From Sphingomonas sp. YR710 (GTDB taxonomy: Bacteria > Pseudomonadota > Alphaproteobacteria > Sphingomonadales > Sphingomonadaceae): a stretch of 64,000 nucleotides of DNA. The stretch is taken from contig NZ_FMZJ01000006.1 in assembly GCF_900101455.1 (NCBI RefSeq), positions 62,001 to 126,000 of the forward strand, in the 5' to 3' direction. Under the pieces are notes generated by a model. It did not search any database, had not been told where the DNA came from, and saw nothing but the letters and a program-made list of their open reading frames with translations. Positions 26,122-35,028 of the stretch are shown one piece after another (positions within the stretch are counted from its first letter, which is position 1; every line of letters begins with the position of its first letter). Position numbers and translations under genes: made by a program.

Positions 26122-26220
26122 CATCGTCATCCCCGCGAAAGCGGGGACCCATGGATAGTGGGACCGACCGATTCCAGCGTGCCTTGATCGTGGGCTCCCG
26201 CTTTCGCGAGAATGACGATG
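26122..26220. repeat. Imperfect inverted repeat (about 30-bp arms), REP-like
   Basis: Left arm at 26122-26151 (CATCGTCATCCCCGCGAAAG onward) pairs with right arm 26191-26220 read in reverse, 26 of 30 positions, with 39 bases between. Short exported hairpins of CGCGAAAGCGGGG type are common intergenic palindromic repeats in GC-rich alphaproteobacteria. No coding role. Confidence 0.7.
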
Positions 26221-26283
26221 GAGGGGGGAGGCCATGGATTGCAGCTACCTCGACATTCACCCCCCGCTGGGAGACAGTAAGGA

Positions 26284-27309
26284 ATGTCAGCAGCGCCATC
26301 GCCATCCCCGATCCGCATCCGCCCGGCCAACCCGGCCGATGCCGGCGCGCTTCTCAAACTCGCCGAACAGGCCGGCCCCGGCCTCACCAACCTGCCTCCC
26401 GATCGCGATGCCCTCTCCGCCCGCATCGCGCGCAGCGACGCCCTGCTGCACCAGCAGGCCGAAGGCGGCGCGATCATGCTCGTGCTCGAAATGGCGGGCG
26501 AGGTGCGCGGATGCGGGATGATCTTTCCGCGGATCGGCGTCGAATGGCCGTTTTACAGCTACCGGATCAGCCATACCACCCAGCGATCGAGCATCGATCG
26601 GCGCATGTTGCGCTTTCCCGTTCTCACGCTCACCAACGATCTGGAGGATTGCGCCGAGGTGGGCGGGCTCGTCATCGATCCGGCGCTGCGCCAGGGCGGC
26701 CATGGCCGGGCGATCGCGCGCAGCCGCTATCTGTTCATCGCCCAGCATCGTCCGCGCTTCGGTGTCCGCCTGATCGCCGATCTGCGCGGCTATCTGCAGG
26801 ATGGCCGCTCGGCCTTCTGGGATGCGGTCGGCGGGCGCTTCTATGCGATGGATTTCGATGAGGCGGACCGGATCAACGGCACCACCGGCAACCAGTTCAT
26901 CGCCGATCTGGGCCCACGCAATCCGATCTACGTCAACATGCTCTCGCCCGAGGCACAGGCCGCGATCGGCCGCGTCCATGATGACGGGCGCGGCGCGCAG
27001 GCGCTGCTGATCGAGGAAGGGTTTCGCGACGAAGGCTATGTCGACATTTTCGATGCCGGCCCGACGATGATCGCGCCGATCGACGGGCTGAAGGCGGTGG
27101 CGCAGGCCGGCACCGCGATCGTCTCCGCGATTGCCGACGGAGCATTGCACGGCACCGGCGAGGCGCTGATCGCCACCGGCCTTGATGCCGATTTCCGGGC
27201 GACGCGCGGCGCCATCGGCGTCGACGAGAATGGTGTGACCTTGAGCCGCGCGACCGCCGACATGATCGGCGTCGATGTCGGCGACGTCGTTACCCACACA
27301 GCCTTCTGA
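26284..27309 (+). CDS. astA: Arginine N-succinyltransferase
   Basis: 341 residues. Transfers succinyl from succinyl-CoA to arginine, first step of the AST arginine catabolism pathway. Family blocks: IRIRPANPADAGALLKLAEQAGPGLTNLPPDRDAL at the N-terminus, VGGLVIDPALRQGGHGRAIARSRYLF, and LGPRNPIYVNMLSPEAQAAIG. Length matches AstA. astB begins 12 bases later; astC, astD and astE are not in the window. Confidence 0.93.
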   Translation: MSAAPSPSPIRIRPANPADAGALLKLAEQAGPGLTNLPPDRDALSARIARSDALLHQQAEGGAIMLVLEMAGEVRGCGMIFPRIGVEWPFYSYRISHTTQRSSIDRRMLRFPVLTLTNDLEDCAEVGGLVIDPALRQGGHGRAIARSRYLFIAQHRPRFGVRLIADLRGYLQDGRSAFWDAVGGRFYAMDFDEADRINGTTGNQFIADLGPRNPIYVNMLSPEAQAAIGRVHDDGRGAQALLIEEGFRDEGYVDIFDAGPTMIAPIDGLKAVAQAGTAIVSAIADGALHGTGEALIATGLDADFRATRGAIGVDENGVTLSRATADMIGVDVGDVVTHTAF

Positions 27310-27321
27310 ACGGAATCCGCG

Positions 27322-28599
27322 ATGGCGACGATCGAGATCAATTTCGACGGGCTGATCGGCCCGATGCACAATTATGCCGGCCTCTCGCCCGGCAACATCG
27401 CCAGCGCCAGCAATGCCGGCGCGATTTCCCGCCCGCGTGAGGCCGCGCTGCAGGGCCTCGCCAAGATGAAGCGACTGATGGATCGCGGGCTGGTGCAGGG
27501 TTTTTTCCCGCCGCTGCGCCGGCCCGGGGTCGCGGCGCTCCGGATGCTCGGCTTCACCGGCGACGATCATGCGGTGCTGGCGCGCGCGGCCGCGGAAGAT
27601 GCCGTGCTGTTCAACAATATCTGTTCTGCATCGTCGATGTGGGCGGCCAACGCCGCCACCGTGATAGCCGGCGCCGACAGCGGCGACGGCCGCGTCCACC
27701 TGATCGCCGCCAATCTCGCCTCGATGCTCCATCGCAGCTTCGAAGCACCCGAAACCTTCGCGATGCTGCGCCGCATTTTCCGCGACGATCGCCATTTCGC
27801 GGTGCATCCGGCGCTGCCCGCCACCCCGCATTTCAGCGACGAGGGCGCCGCCAACCATATGCGGCTGACGACGGCGCATGGGACACGCGGCACCAACGTC
27901 TTCGTCCATGGCGCATCGCGCGGCAGCCGCTTTCCCGAACGGCAGGCCCGCCGCGCCGGAGAGGCGGTCGCCCGGCTGGCGGGCACGAACGGGCTGCACG
28001 TCCTCCAGTCGCAGGCCGCGATCGAGGCCGGCGCCTTCCACAATGATGTGGTCGCTGTCGCCAACGAGCAGGTGCTGCTCGCCCACGCCGATGCCTTCGC
28101 GGACCGCGACGCGCTGATGGCCGCGCTCGACCGGGCGGTTCCCGGCTTCATTCCCATCGAAATCGACACGATCGGCCTCGACGAGGCGATCCGATCCTAT
28201 CTGTTCAATTCGCAGCTGATCACCCTGCCCGAAGGCGGCATGGCGCTGATCCTGCCCGCCGAGGTCCAGGCCGAACCGCGCGTCTGGGCGGCGGTGCAGG
28301 CGATTGTCGCCGGCAATAATCCGGTGAACGAGGCGATCGTCGTCGACGTCCGCGAAAGCATGCGCAACGGCGGCGGCCCGGCCTGCCTCAGGTTGCGCGT
28401 GCCCGTCGACGCCGCCGCGCGCGCCGCGATCGATCCGCGCTTCCTGCTCGACGAGCGGCGCTGGTCGGCGCTGTGGCGGCTTGTCGAGGCGCACTGGCCC
28501 GAGGCCATCGACGCGCGCCACCTCGCCGATCCGGCGCTCTGGGCCGAGGTGACGGCGGCGCATGACGCGCTCGATCGCTTTCTGACGGAGGGGGATTGA
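27322..28599 (+). CDS. astB: N-succinylarginine dihydrolase
   Basis: 425 residues, second AST step: N2-succinylarginine to N2-succinylornithine, CO2 and two ammonia. Opening [25 protein letters not shown] and [22 protein letters not shown] are typical. Cys-His-Glu catalytic layout is supported by [15 protein letters not shown] near the middle and [15 protein letters not shown] near the C-terminus (the catalytic cysteine region). Starts 12 bases after astA, so co-transcribed. A G/C hairpin at 28628-28649 follows. Confidence 0.93.
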   Translation: MATIEINFDGLIGPMHNYAGLSPGNIASASNAGAISRPREAALQGLAKMKRLMDRGLVQGFFPPLRRPGVAALRMLGFTGDDHAVLARAAAEDAVLFNNICSASSMWAANAATVIAGADSGDGRVHLIAANLASMLHRSFEAPETFAMLRRIFRDDRHFAVHPALPATPHFSDEGAANHMRLTTAHGTRGTNVFVHGASRGSRFPERQARRAGEAVARLAGTNGLHVLQSQAAIEAGAFHNDVVAVANEQVLLAHADAFADRDALMAALDRAVPGFIPIEIDTIGLDEAIRSYLFNSQLITLPEGGMALILPAEVQAEPRVWAAVQAIVAGNNPVNEAIVVDVRESMRNGGGPACLRLRVPVDAAARAAIDPRFLLDERRWSALWRLVEAHWPEAIDARHLADPALWAEVTAAHDALDRFLTEGD

Positions 28600-28627
28600 G
28601 GCCAAAGCCGCTAAGGACAACTCTTCT

Positions 28628-28649
28628 CCCCTCCCCTTCAGGGGAGGGG
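28628..28649. terminator. Hairpin between convergent astB and GlsB/YeaQ genes
   Basis: CCCCTCCCC at 28628-28636 and GGGGAGGGG at 28641-28649 form a perfect 9-bp stem with TTCA loop. No clear T-run, but position after convergent genes fits bidirectional termination; it also resembles the repeat family at 42854, 52921 and 58561. Confidence 0.5.
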
Positions 28650-28674
28650 CCGGGGGTGGGGCTTCTCCTCCGCG

Positions 28675-28974
28675 CTACCAGCGCCGCCCGCCGCGCCACC
28701 GGCGTCCCCAACCGCCGCCGCCGCCCAGCAGCCTCGCGACGAGCAGCAGCACGATCGCACCGATCGTGGCGTTGACGATCGCACCGACCAATCCCGTTCC
28801 CAGATGAATGCCCAGCCGCGGCAACAGCCAGCTTCCGATAAAGGCGCCCAATATCCCGCACAGGATGTCGCCAACCATCCCGAACCCCGCCCCTCGCACG
28901 ATCTGCCCCGCCAACCAGCCGGCGACGAGGCCGACGAACACTATGACCAACAGGCTTTCGCTCGACATATGCAT
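28675..28974 (-). CDS. GlsB/YeaQ/YmgE-family stress-response membrane protein
   Basis: 99 residues; ATG 28974 or the Met two codons later. Three hydrophobic helices: LLVIVFVGLVAGWLAGQIVRG, DILCGILGAFIGSWLLPRLGI and GLVGAIVNATIGAIVLLLVARLLGG, matching the transglycosylase-associated (PF04226-type) family of the inner membrane. The function of the family is not settled. C-terminus is Gly/Arg/Trp rich. Convergent with astB. Confidence 0.85.
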   Translation of the reverse strand: MHMSSESLLVIVFVGLVAGWLAGQIVRGAGFGMVGDILCGILGAFIGSWLLPRLGIHLGTGLVGAIVNATIGAIVLLLVARLLGGGGGWGRRWRGGRRW

Positions 28975-29255
28975 GGCATCACCCTGGCATTTCGGTCAGG
29001 AATCGCCTGATCTCGCTTTAACACGTTGGTCCACAACGGCTTGGTATCACGGGAGTTCCGGGCAGAGGGATGGCGTTCAATTGGTACGCCTCAGGAGGGA
29101 AGCTCTGCCGAAACGCGTGTTTTCGGGAGCAGGGACGATCGACGGCTTCGCGCCCCGTTTCGGCCGTTCCGGTCCAGCACAGCCAATCCTGTAATCTGTC
29201 GTCTATTCAGGCATTCACCGGAACAGTTCGCAATGCCGGACCGGGCGATGCTGCG
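28975..29255. other. Gap at left edge of unusual locus
   Basis: 281 bases between the membrane protein start and the end of the 445-residue gene. Open frames here are short and have no family likeness. No tRNA, IS end or attachment repeat was recognised. Confidence 0.3.
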
Positions 29256-30593
29256 CTATTCGGAGATTGAAGTCTTCGGGGGACTTCGGTCTTCGAACGG
29301 GCTAGCGGCGGGGTCAGGAGCAAACGTCAGCTCAATCAGATCGTCGTCCTGGTCGATGCCGCCGGGAACGATCCTGGCGCCCTGGATTGTATGCCCGCGT
29401 GCAAGCTGATGTTCGAACGCGCTGGTGAGGCCGATCATGTTGTTGCGCAGGCGATCGCCGTCGATGCGGCCTGCCAGGAATTCGTGAAGTGCCCGTGACG
29501 AGAAGGTGAACGTCATCTTATGGTCCGCCATGTTGGAAGTCAGTCTGCTACCCAGATGCCACCCATGGGATTTCTCGCCGAACAGGCGCTGCTCGTGCAG
29601 GTGTTCTAGCTGCCAGCCGTCGAAGCGTGGCTTCGGAAGTTGCTCGGCAAGTGCGTTCAGTCCATCTAGGGGCAGGATCAGACCGTTCCGCGAGAACGCG
29701 GTCACCTTCCAGTAGCGCTGATCATCACCCCACGAGTTCATTTCCCGTCGCGGGGAGAAGACGCAGACGAAGTCGAGTCCGCCGTCTGGCTTGTCCAGAT
29801 GCCGTTGGATTATCTGCTGCCCGGATGCGCTTCGGCTGAGCCGGTCGATGCTCGTTATAGCCTTGAGCGTCGCGCTTCCGATGTCCGCGAGAAGAACCCC
29901 CTTGAGGCCGGCGAAGTTCGGTGATCGCAACTGCTTCGCCTTCTCCCGCAACGCGGCCGCGATGTAGTTGTCGTCGGCATCGAAGATCTCGTTCACCGTC
30001 GAAGATCGGTGATTGAAAATGCTGTGCGTTCCCGGCTTCCATGTCACCCTGACGGCCATCTCGCCGTCCACGATGTCGACGTTCGCGCCTTCCTCGGGCG
30101 ATGAACAGACGAACTGAGCGAGCGTTCTCAGCGCGGCTTCGCCCAGCACGTGGTCCGGCGGAGCGTATATCGAACGGTGGAGCTTCGGATTCTGATAGTC
30201 CCTGCGCTCGTAGAAGAAGAAGCGCAAATTCTTGCCCGCTCCTTTGCGCGCCTTGTTCGCAGCTTCGACGAGCTTCGCGCTGATCGTCCGCATGCCTACT
30301 ACGCCGGGGATTACCCTGTCGGACACGGCCTTCACGTCGAACACTGTGTCGTGCCCGGGGAACAAAGCTGTCGAGATCCCTTCCGGCAGGCGGCCTTCCG
30401 GCGAATACCAAACCGGCTCGGATTCAAATCCGCCGAGGCGGCTAGTCGCCCATACTAGCGCAAGCTCGGCCTCGGCGGGAAGCGCGTTCTCGAAGCGCTT
30501 GTCGTTGAGGCGTCCGATGAACTGCGAAGGAGCGGCGATGCCGATCAGATCGTCGAGCATCGTCTGGATGCGGCGGCGGGTGAAGATCGGCAT
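29256..30593 (-). CDS. Unknown 445-residue protein, possible PD-(D/E)xK-like N-terminus
   Basis: ATG 30593 was chosen; the open frame upstream to 30974 runs over the start of the opposite gene and is unlike protein. Residues 30-95 contain acidic Glu41/Glu43, Asp82 and Asp86-Val-Lys88 (TVFDVKAV), a pattern reminiscent of PD-(D/E)xK nucleases but not decisive. Middle has KNLRFFFYERRDYQNPKLHRSIY and NHRSSTVNEIFDADDNYIAAALREKAKQL; no membrane segment or signal peptide. Divergent from the 807-residue DUF4238/SEC-C gene with 63 bases between starts, so shared promoter control is likely. More AGG/GGA-type codons than the housekeeping neighbours. Not assigned to a known family. Confidence 0.6.
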   Translation of the reverse strand: MPIFTRRRIQTMLDDLIGIAAPSQFIGRLNDKRFENALPAEAELALVWATSRLGGFESEPVWYSPEGRLPEGISTALFPGHDTVFDVKAVSDRVIPGVVGMRTISAKLVEAANKARKGAGKNLRFFFYERRDYQNPKLHRSIYAPPDHVLGEAALRTLAQFVCSSPEEGANVDIVDGEMAVRVTWKPGTHSIFNHRSSTVNEIFDADDNYIAAALREKAKQLRSPNFAGLKGVLLADIGSATLKAITSIDRLSRSASGQQIIQRHLDKPDGGLDFVCVFSPRREMNSWGDDQRYWKVTAFSRNGLILPLDGLNALAEQLPKPRFDGWQLEHLHEQRLFGEKSHGWHLGSRLTSNMADHKMTFTFSSRALHEFLAGRIDGDRLRNNMIGLTSAFEHQLARGHTIQGARIVPGGIDQDDDLIELTFAPDPAASPFEDRSPPKTSISE

Positions 30594-30656
30594 TGCGGCG
30601 GGGTCGGGGCTCCAAGTTGTCACCTTTGCGGCTTGCCTATAGCCTGCTGAATCAAG

Positions 30657-33080
30657 ATGGCGATTACAAAAGACAACCACTTCGTTCCGCAATGGCATCA
30701 GAGGGGCTTCCTCGAACCCGGTCGCTCGACGTTGGCGTATCTTGATCTGGACCCTACGACCAAGAGGCTCGCCGACGGCCGGGTGATCCAAGAGCGCTCG
30801 CTGTTCGACGCGCCCACGAAACGCTGCTTCTTCCGGACCGACCTGTATTCGACCTTCTTCGGCACGGCGGTGAACGACGAGATCGAGCGCAAGCTGTTCG
30901 GTGACATCGACGCGCGCGGCTCTGAGGCGGTGAAAGCCTTTGCCGGGACCGACGTGGCCGCCAGACACGAGCATTTCGGGGCGTTCTTCGAATACATCGA
31001 CATCCAGAAGCTGCGCACCCCGAAGGGCTTGGCGTGGCTAAGCGCACAGTATCCGACACTCCACCAGAACGAACTTATGATGGAGATGCAGGGCATCCGC
31101 ATGCTCCACACGACGATCTGGACCGAGTCCGTCCGCGAGATCGTGTCGGCTGAGAATGCTGGCGTGAAATTCATCGTTACCGACCATCCGGTTACAATCT
31201 ACAACCACGCCCTGCCGCCAGAGGCGCGGCAGTGCGCCTATCCCCACGATCCGGGGATCGCGCTGAGGGCGTCGCAGACGCTTTTTCCGCTGAGCCGGGA
31301 CTACTGCCTAATCCTGACGAACCTCGAATATGCGCAGAACCCGTCAGAACCACCGCTGGAGAAGCGGACGTTCGCCCGCAATTTCCGCCAGTCGATAGTA
31401 CGCACTGACAGGATCATCCGGACCCGCAAGCTCGACGATATCGAAGTCTCGACGATCAACAGGGTGCTGAAGGCGCGCGCGCAGCGCCACATTGCCGCTG
31501 GCAGGCGAGAATGGCTCCACCCGGAAAAGGTGGCGACCGGTTCGTGGTTCGACCTCGCCACGACGTTGCTCCCGCCACAAGACGAGCTCTGGAACTTCGG
31601 CGGCGAGACGTTCGTGGGATACGAGGACGGCAGCGTCCACTACCAGGACGCCTTCGGTCGGACCGAGAGGGAGCGGGAGGTCCTGAAGAAGGTGCCTCCG
31701 AAAGAGTTGGCGCCGGCAGCACCCTGCGGCTGCGGTTCAGGACATCCCTACCGCTTATGCTGCCGGTCAAGACCGTCGGCTCTGAGGCCCAGCTGGACCG
31801 AAAAGAGCATCCGCGAGCGCAATCTGGTGCTCGACCGGGGCATCAGGTCGATTCTGGGCATTGACCGAGGCAAGGACTGGGTCGCGGTCAGGCGGGAGCT
31901 GACCGAGGAGCAGATCAAGGAGGTTTACTTCCTCTATGAGGCGCTCTGGCCGCTGGAGACCGATTTGCTGTCGCTCCTACCCAAGCCGGACGGCAGGCCG
32001 CGAGCAGTCTACGCTGGCTCGCTCCATCCGGTTTCGATCGTCGAGTTCGTGATGGGCGCGTCGCTCTACTTCGGTGAGCTGATCGTCCAGAGCCCATTCC
32101 TGCACTCCGGCACGATCGCAGAGAAGTTCAGACCGACCGAGCACCCCGGCAGCTACCACCTCGAGTTTCTGAAGTCGGTGGCGTTCTTGCTCAACGTCAT
32201 ACCGCTGGTCGACGCCGGCCGGATCAACCTCATCCCCGACCCGTGGATCTTCGACTACCACCTTCGCCAGGAGACCATCGCGATGGCCGAGGCGCGCGCC
32301 CGAGCGCTCAACATCAGTCTCGACGACGAGCCGCGGCTAAAGGAACTGGCTCGGCTCGACTTCCTGCGCGACGTACTAATGTGGCCCCGGGAGGCTCAAG
32401 AGGCCCGGCTCCGCAAAAACTTCCCGCATCTAGACCAGACAGGGTTCACCGAGCTGTGGCGGGGGCTGGAAGAGATGAAGGAGAAGGACTCGCTGACCGC
32501 TCTGCAGGAAGGGATCTTCGACGGCGGGCAGAATCGGGGCCAGATGCGGATGATGCAGATGGGTCCAAACTTCGAGATGGCCATGTATCTCGCGCAAGCA
32601 ACCGGGGCCGCCATCGTCACGGACAGCGCCTTCCGCTGGCAGGAAATCTTGCGCGCGGCTCGGCCGCGCGTCGGTGCCCCGCCGGCACGGTTCCACGGGC
32701 TGGCCGGTAGGATCGCAGACGCGACCTTCCTGTTCCCAGACGATCCGGACCGCATCATCCGACTGGCGCGAGATGGAACGCTCGATGCCTACCCGCAGCT
32801 GTTGGGGAACATGTTCGGCTATCTGGCGTCCGTCGGCGATCGAGGCCCTAAGCCAAATTTCGAGGAGGGCCTAGCCGGCCGCTTTACGCGTGAGCATGCG
32901 CCGGCTCAGGCGGCGCTCCGAAAGCGCGGCGAGCCGGGGAACGAGGGCAGGATGTCTTGCGTGTTCGCGCCCACCGGCATCCAAGATAATACGATCAACC
33001 GGCTGCTGCTGATGTCGAGCTCCGAGCACCATCTGCCGATGGTGCCCATGGCCTTCTACATCCAACGGCACGATCCGTGA
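30657..33080 (+). CDS. DUF4238 / SEC-C protein of unknown function (807 residues)
   Basis: N-terminal part (about 1-280) matches the DUF4238 style: NHFVPQWHQRGF at 7-18 and FIVTDHPVTIYNHALP around 172-187. A zinc-binding SEC-C motif follows: CGCGSGHPYRLCC at 357-369, with Cys357, Cys359, Cys368 and Cys369. The remaining 430 residues have no family I recognise, but contain LLNVIPLVDAGRINLIPDPWIFDYHLRQETI and TGAAIVTDSAFRWQEI, likely a folded enzymatic or structural domain. No membrane segments. Divergent partner is the 445-residue gene. Appearance and codon use suggest a horizontally acquired accessory pair; defence is one possibility, untested. Confidence 0.7.
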   Translation: MAITKDNHFVPQWHQRGFLEPGRSTLAYLDLDPTTKRLADGRVIQERSLFDAPTKRCFFRTDLYSTFFGTAVNDEIERKLFGDIDARGSEAVKAFAGTDVAARHEHFGAFFEYIDIQKLRTPKGLAWLSAQYPTLHQNELMMEMQGIRMLHTTIWTESVREIVSAENAGVKFIVTDHPVTIYNHALPPEARQCAYPHDPGIALRASQTLFPLSRDYCLILTNLEYAQNPSEPPLEKRTFARNFRQSIVRTDRIIRTRKLDDIEVSTINRVLKARAQRHIAAGRREWLHPEKVATGSWFDLATTLLPPQDELWNFGGETFVGYEDGSVHYQDAFGRTEREREVLKKVPPKELAPAAPCGCGSGHPYRLCCRSRPSALRPSWTEKSIRERNLVLDRGIRSILGIDRGKDWVAVRRELTEEQIKEVYFLYEALWPLETDLLSLLPKPDGRPRAVYAGSLHPVSIVEFVMGASLYFGELIVQSPFLHSGTIAEKFRPTEHPGSYHLEFLKSVAFLLNVIPLVDAGRINLIPDPWIFDYHLRQETIAMAEARARALNISLDDEPRLKELARLDFLRDVLMWPREAQEARLRKNFPHLDQTGFTELWRGLEEMKEKDSLTALQEGIFDGGQNRGQMRMMQMGPNFEMAMYLAQATGAAIVTDSAFRWQEILRAARPRVGAPPARFHGLAGRIADATFLFPDDPDRIIRLARDGTLDAYPQLLGNMFGYLASVGDRGPKPNFEEGLAGRFTREHAPAQAALRKRGEPGNEGRMSCVFAPTGIQDNTINRLLLMSSSEHHLPMVPMAFYIQRHDP

Positions 33081-33127
33081 TTTTAAGGCAGCATCGGGCG
33101 GTCTGCACTCGAAAGCTGCCAGTCAGC

Positions 33128-33150
33128 TTCCGGCCCAGCTTCAGCCGGAA
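33128..33150. terminator. Hairpin between convergent DUF4238 and MobA-like genes
   Basis: TTCCGGC at 33128-33134 pairs with GCCGGAA at 33144-33150, nine-base loop. No T-run, so only a possible terminator; lies in the 96-base gap between convergent genes. Confidence 0.35.
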
Positions 33151-33176
33151 AGCGGAGCCCGATCAAATAGCCCCCT

Positions 33177-33791
33177 TCAGTCCCCCGACACCGCGACACC
33201 CAAAATCCGCACCACATCCTCTGGCGTATCGATATCGCGGGTGAAATGGTCATTCCCCGCCTCGAACCAGACCATCTGTTCGGGGTGGCTATCGATGAAA
33301 TGCCGCAGCGACAGCGCCCCGGCCTCGGCCCGCAACGGCCGGATCAACGCTGTCGGAAACAACACCGGATTGCCGCGCACGCCCTTGTGCCGCGGCACGC
33401 AGATATGGGTGCCGCCCTGTGCATCGAAAAAGGCGATCAGCGCCTCTAGGTCGGCCGCGTCGAGAAGCGGCTGATCGGCCAGCGCGATCATCAGCCCGCG
33501 GCCGTTCAGGTCTGCGGCGGCGAGGCCGATGCGGACCGATTGCTGCTGCCCGGCGTCGACATCATGGTTGGCGATCAGGCGAATATCGAGCCCGGCCAAT
33601 GCATCCGCCGCCGCATGGTCGTCCGCGCCGATCACCACCGAGACCGGCGATGCGATCCGCAGGTGCAGCATCGCGCTGTGGCGAACCATCGGCACGCCGT
33701 CGACGGGCAGCAGCAGCTTGTTCACCGCCCCCATCCGCCGCGATCGTCCGGCCGCGACCATGATCGTCTCAATTCCGCCCGCTGCCGCCAT
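33177..33791 (-). CDS. Molybdenum-cofactor nucleotidyltransferase-like protein (MobA/MocA type)
   Basis: 204 residues with nucleotide-binding signature VAAGRSRRMGAVNKLLLPVDGVPMVRHS near the N-terminus and ALADQPLLDAADLEAL as the metal-binding DxD-like region (ADQP). CVPRHKGVRGNPVLFPTALI is typical of MocA/NboR-like cytidylyl- or guanylyltransferases that modify molybdopterin. No molybdoenzyme gene is in the window. The DUF1501 gene lies 19 bases upstream in the same direction, so they may be co-transcribed. Confidence 0.78.
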   Translation of the reverse strand: MAAAGGIETIMVAAGRSRRMGAVNKLLLPVDGVPMVRHSAMLHLRIASPVSVVIGADDHAAADALAGLDIRLIANHDVDAGQQQSVRIGLAAADLNGRGLMIALADQPLLDAADLEALIAFFDAQGGTHICVPRHKGVRGNPVLFPTALIRPLRAEAGALSLRHFIDSHPEQMVWFEAGNDHFTRDIDTPEDVVRILGVAVSGD

Positions 33792-33810
33792 GCCCGCTCC
33801 TCGCTGAGCG

Positions 33811-35028
33811 TCACACTAACGCGAGATCGGCGGGTATGCTTGCGGGAAATATCGTTTCGATCCGTTGCCGATCGAAGCCATAGAGCCGCGTCAGCAGGCC
33901 GCCGATCAGCGCGCGATAGTCGGTCAGCACCGGCAGGTCGCGCGCCTGATTGAGCGTCGCTTCGGACAAGGCGACCTGCGGCCCGGCGATCCGGCCGCCA
34001 GCGATCCCGCCGCCGAGCACCCAATAGGTGCTGCCATGGCCATGATCGGTGCCCTTGTCGCCATTTTCGCGAAAGGTCCGGCCGAATTCGGACACGGCGA
34101 CCACCACCGTGTTCCGCCAGGCATCGGCACCGATCTCGTCGACGAACCCCGCCAGCCCGCGCCCAAGCTCGCCGATGCGGTTCGCCAGATAGCCCTGCGC
34201 CCCGCCCTGCCCGACATGCGTATCCCAGCCGCCGACATCGACGAAGGCCAGATTGAACTGATCGCGCATCAGCCGGCCGATCCGCCGCGCCGACAGTTCG
34301 AACCCCTTGGGGCTCACCGCGCCGCGATTGGCGGCGGCCATTTCCTGCGCGACCGATTGATAGACGGTATCGCGCACCCGGAATCCCTCGGTCACGGAGT
34401 CGCCCAGATCGACCTCGCCGAGGCGCTGGCCCTTGTACATCGCCGCGATCACCTGCGCCTGATGCGGGCTAACCAGCGGCTTGCCGACCGATTTGAGCGC
34501 GATGTTCGGGATCGATTGCCCGCCCCGGAAGATCAACGGGGCCTGATCGGTGAACGCGATCGGGCGATCGGGGCCGAGCGCGCTGGCCAGCCGCGCCAGG
34601 AAGCCCGATCGATAGTCACGGGTTCCGCCGATCGGCTGCCCGAGTTCGATCGTATCCTGCGTCTCGAAATGGCTGCGGCTCAGATCGTTGGTGCCGGCGA
34701 ACGGCACGAACGCGATCTGCTTCTTCTGCCACAGGGGCAGGATCGTATCCTTCAGCGCCGGATGCAGGCTCCAGTCGCCATCCAGTGCGATCGCCGCATC
34801 CGGATTGGCGGGATCGGGCTTGGCGAGCGCGATCGTCGGCCGCGCGGCATGGTAGAAGGCATTGCCCGTCGGCGCGACGATATTGGCGGCATCATAAGCA
34901 CCGCGCAGGAATATGATGAGCAGCCTGGTATCGCCCACCGCCGGCGCGGCGAACGCGCGCCCCGCCGCCAGCAAGGGCACCGCCGCCGCCATCTTCAGAA
35001 CATCGCGACGATCCATGTCAATCTCCAA
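33811..35028 (-). CDS. DUF1501 exported protein
   Basis: 405 residues. Tat-like signal: MDRRDVLKMAAAVPLLAAGRAFA near the start (Arg-Arg, hydrophobic stretch, AFA cut), so a folded protein is probably exported. DUF1501 blocks: LLIIFLRGAYDAANIVAPTGN, FVDVGGWDTHVGQGG, and VVVAVSEFGRTFRENGDKGTDHGHGS (His/Asp cluster typical of the alkaline-phosphatase-like fold). Start is taken as ATG 35028; a Met four codons later (35016) is also possible. Immediately follows the DUF1800 gene with no gap; the two families occur together. Confidence 0.85.
   Translation of the reverse strand: MEIDMDRRDVLKMAAAVPLLAAGRAFAAPAVGDTRLLIIFLRGAYDAANIVAPTGNAFYHAARPTIALAKPDPANPDAAIALDGDWSLHPALKDTILPLWQKKQIAFVPFAGTNDLSRSHFETQDTIELGQPIGGTRDYRSGFLARLASALGPDRPIAFTDQAPLIFRGGQSIPNIALKSVGKPLVSPHQAQVIAAMYKGQRLGEVDLGDSVTEGFRVRDTVYQSVAQEMAAANRGAVSPKGFELSARRIGRLMRDQFNLAFVDVGGWDTHVGQGGAQGYLANRIGELGRGLAGFVDEIGADAWRNTVVVAVSEFGRTFRENGDKGTDHGHGSTYWVLGGGIAGGRIAGPQVALSEATLNQARDLPVLTDYRALIGGLLTRLYGFDRQRIETIFPASIPADLALV

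Noticed and set aside
26287-28620. Long minus-strand open frame (777 codons) opposite astA and astB
   Set aside because: It is the antisense of two clear AST genes, with Arg/His/Gly-rich composition and no family likeness; an effect of GC-rich third positions.
30400-30450. T-loop-like GATTCAAATC, possible tRNA
   Set aside because: No matching acceptor, D or anticodon arms around it; it lies in codons of the 445-residue gene.
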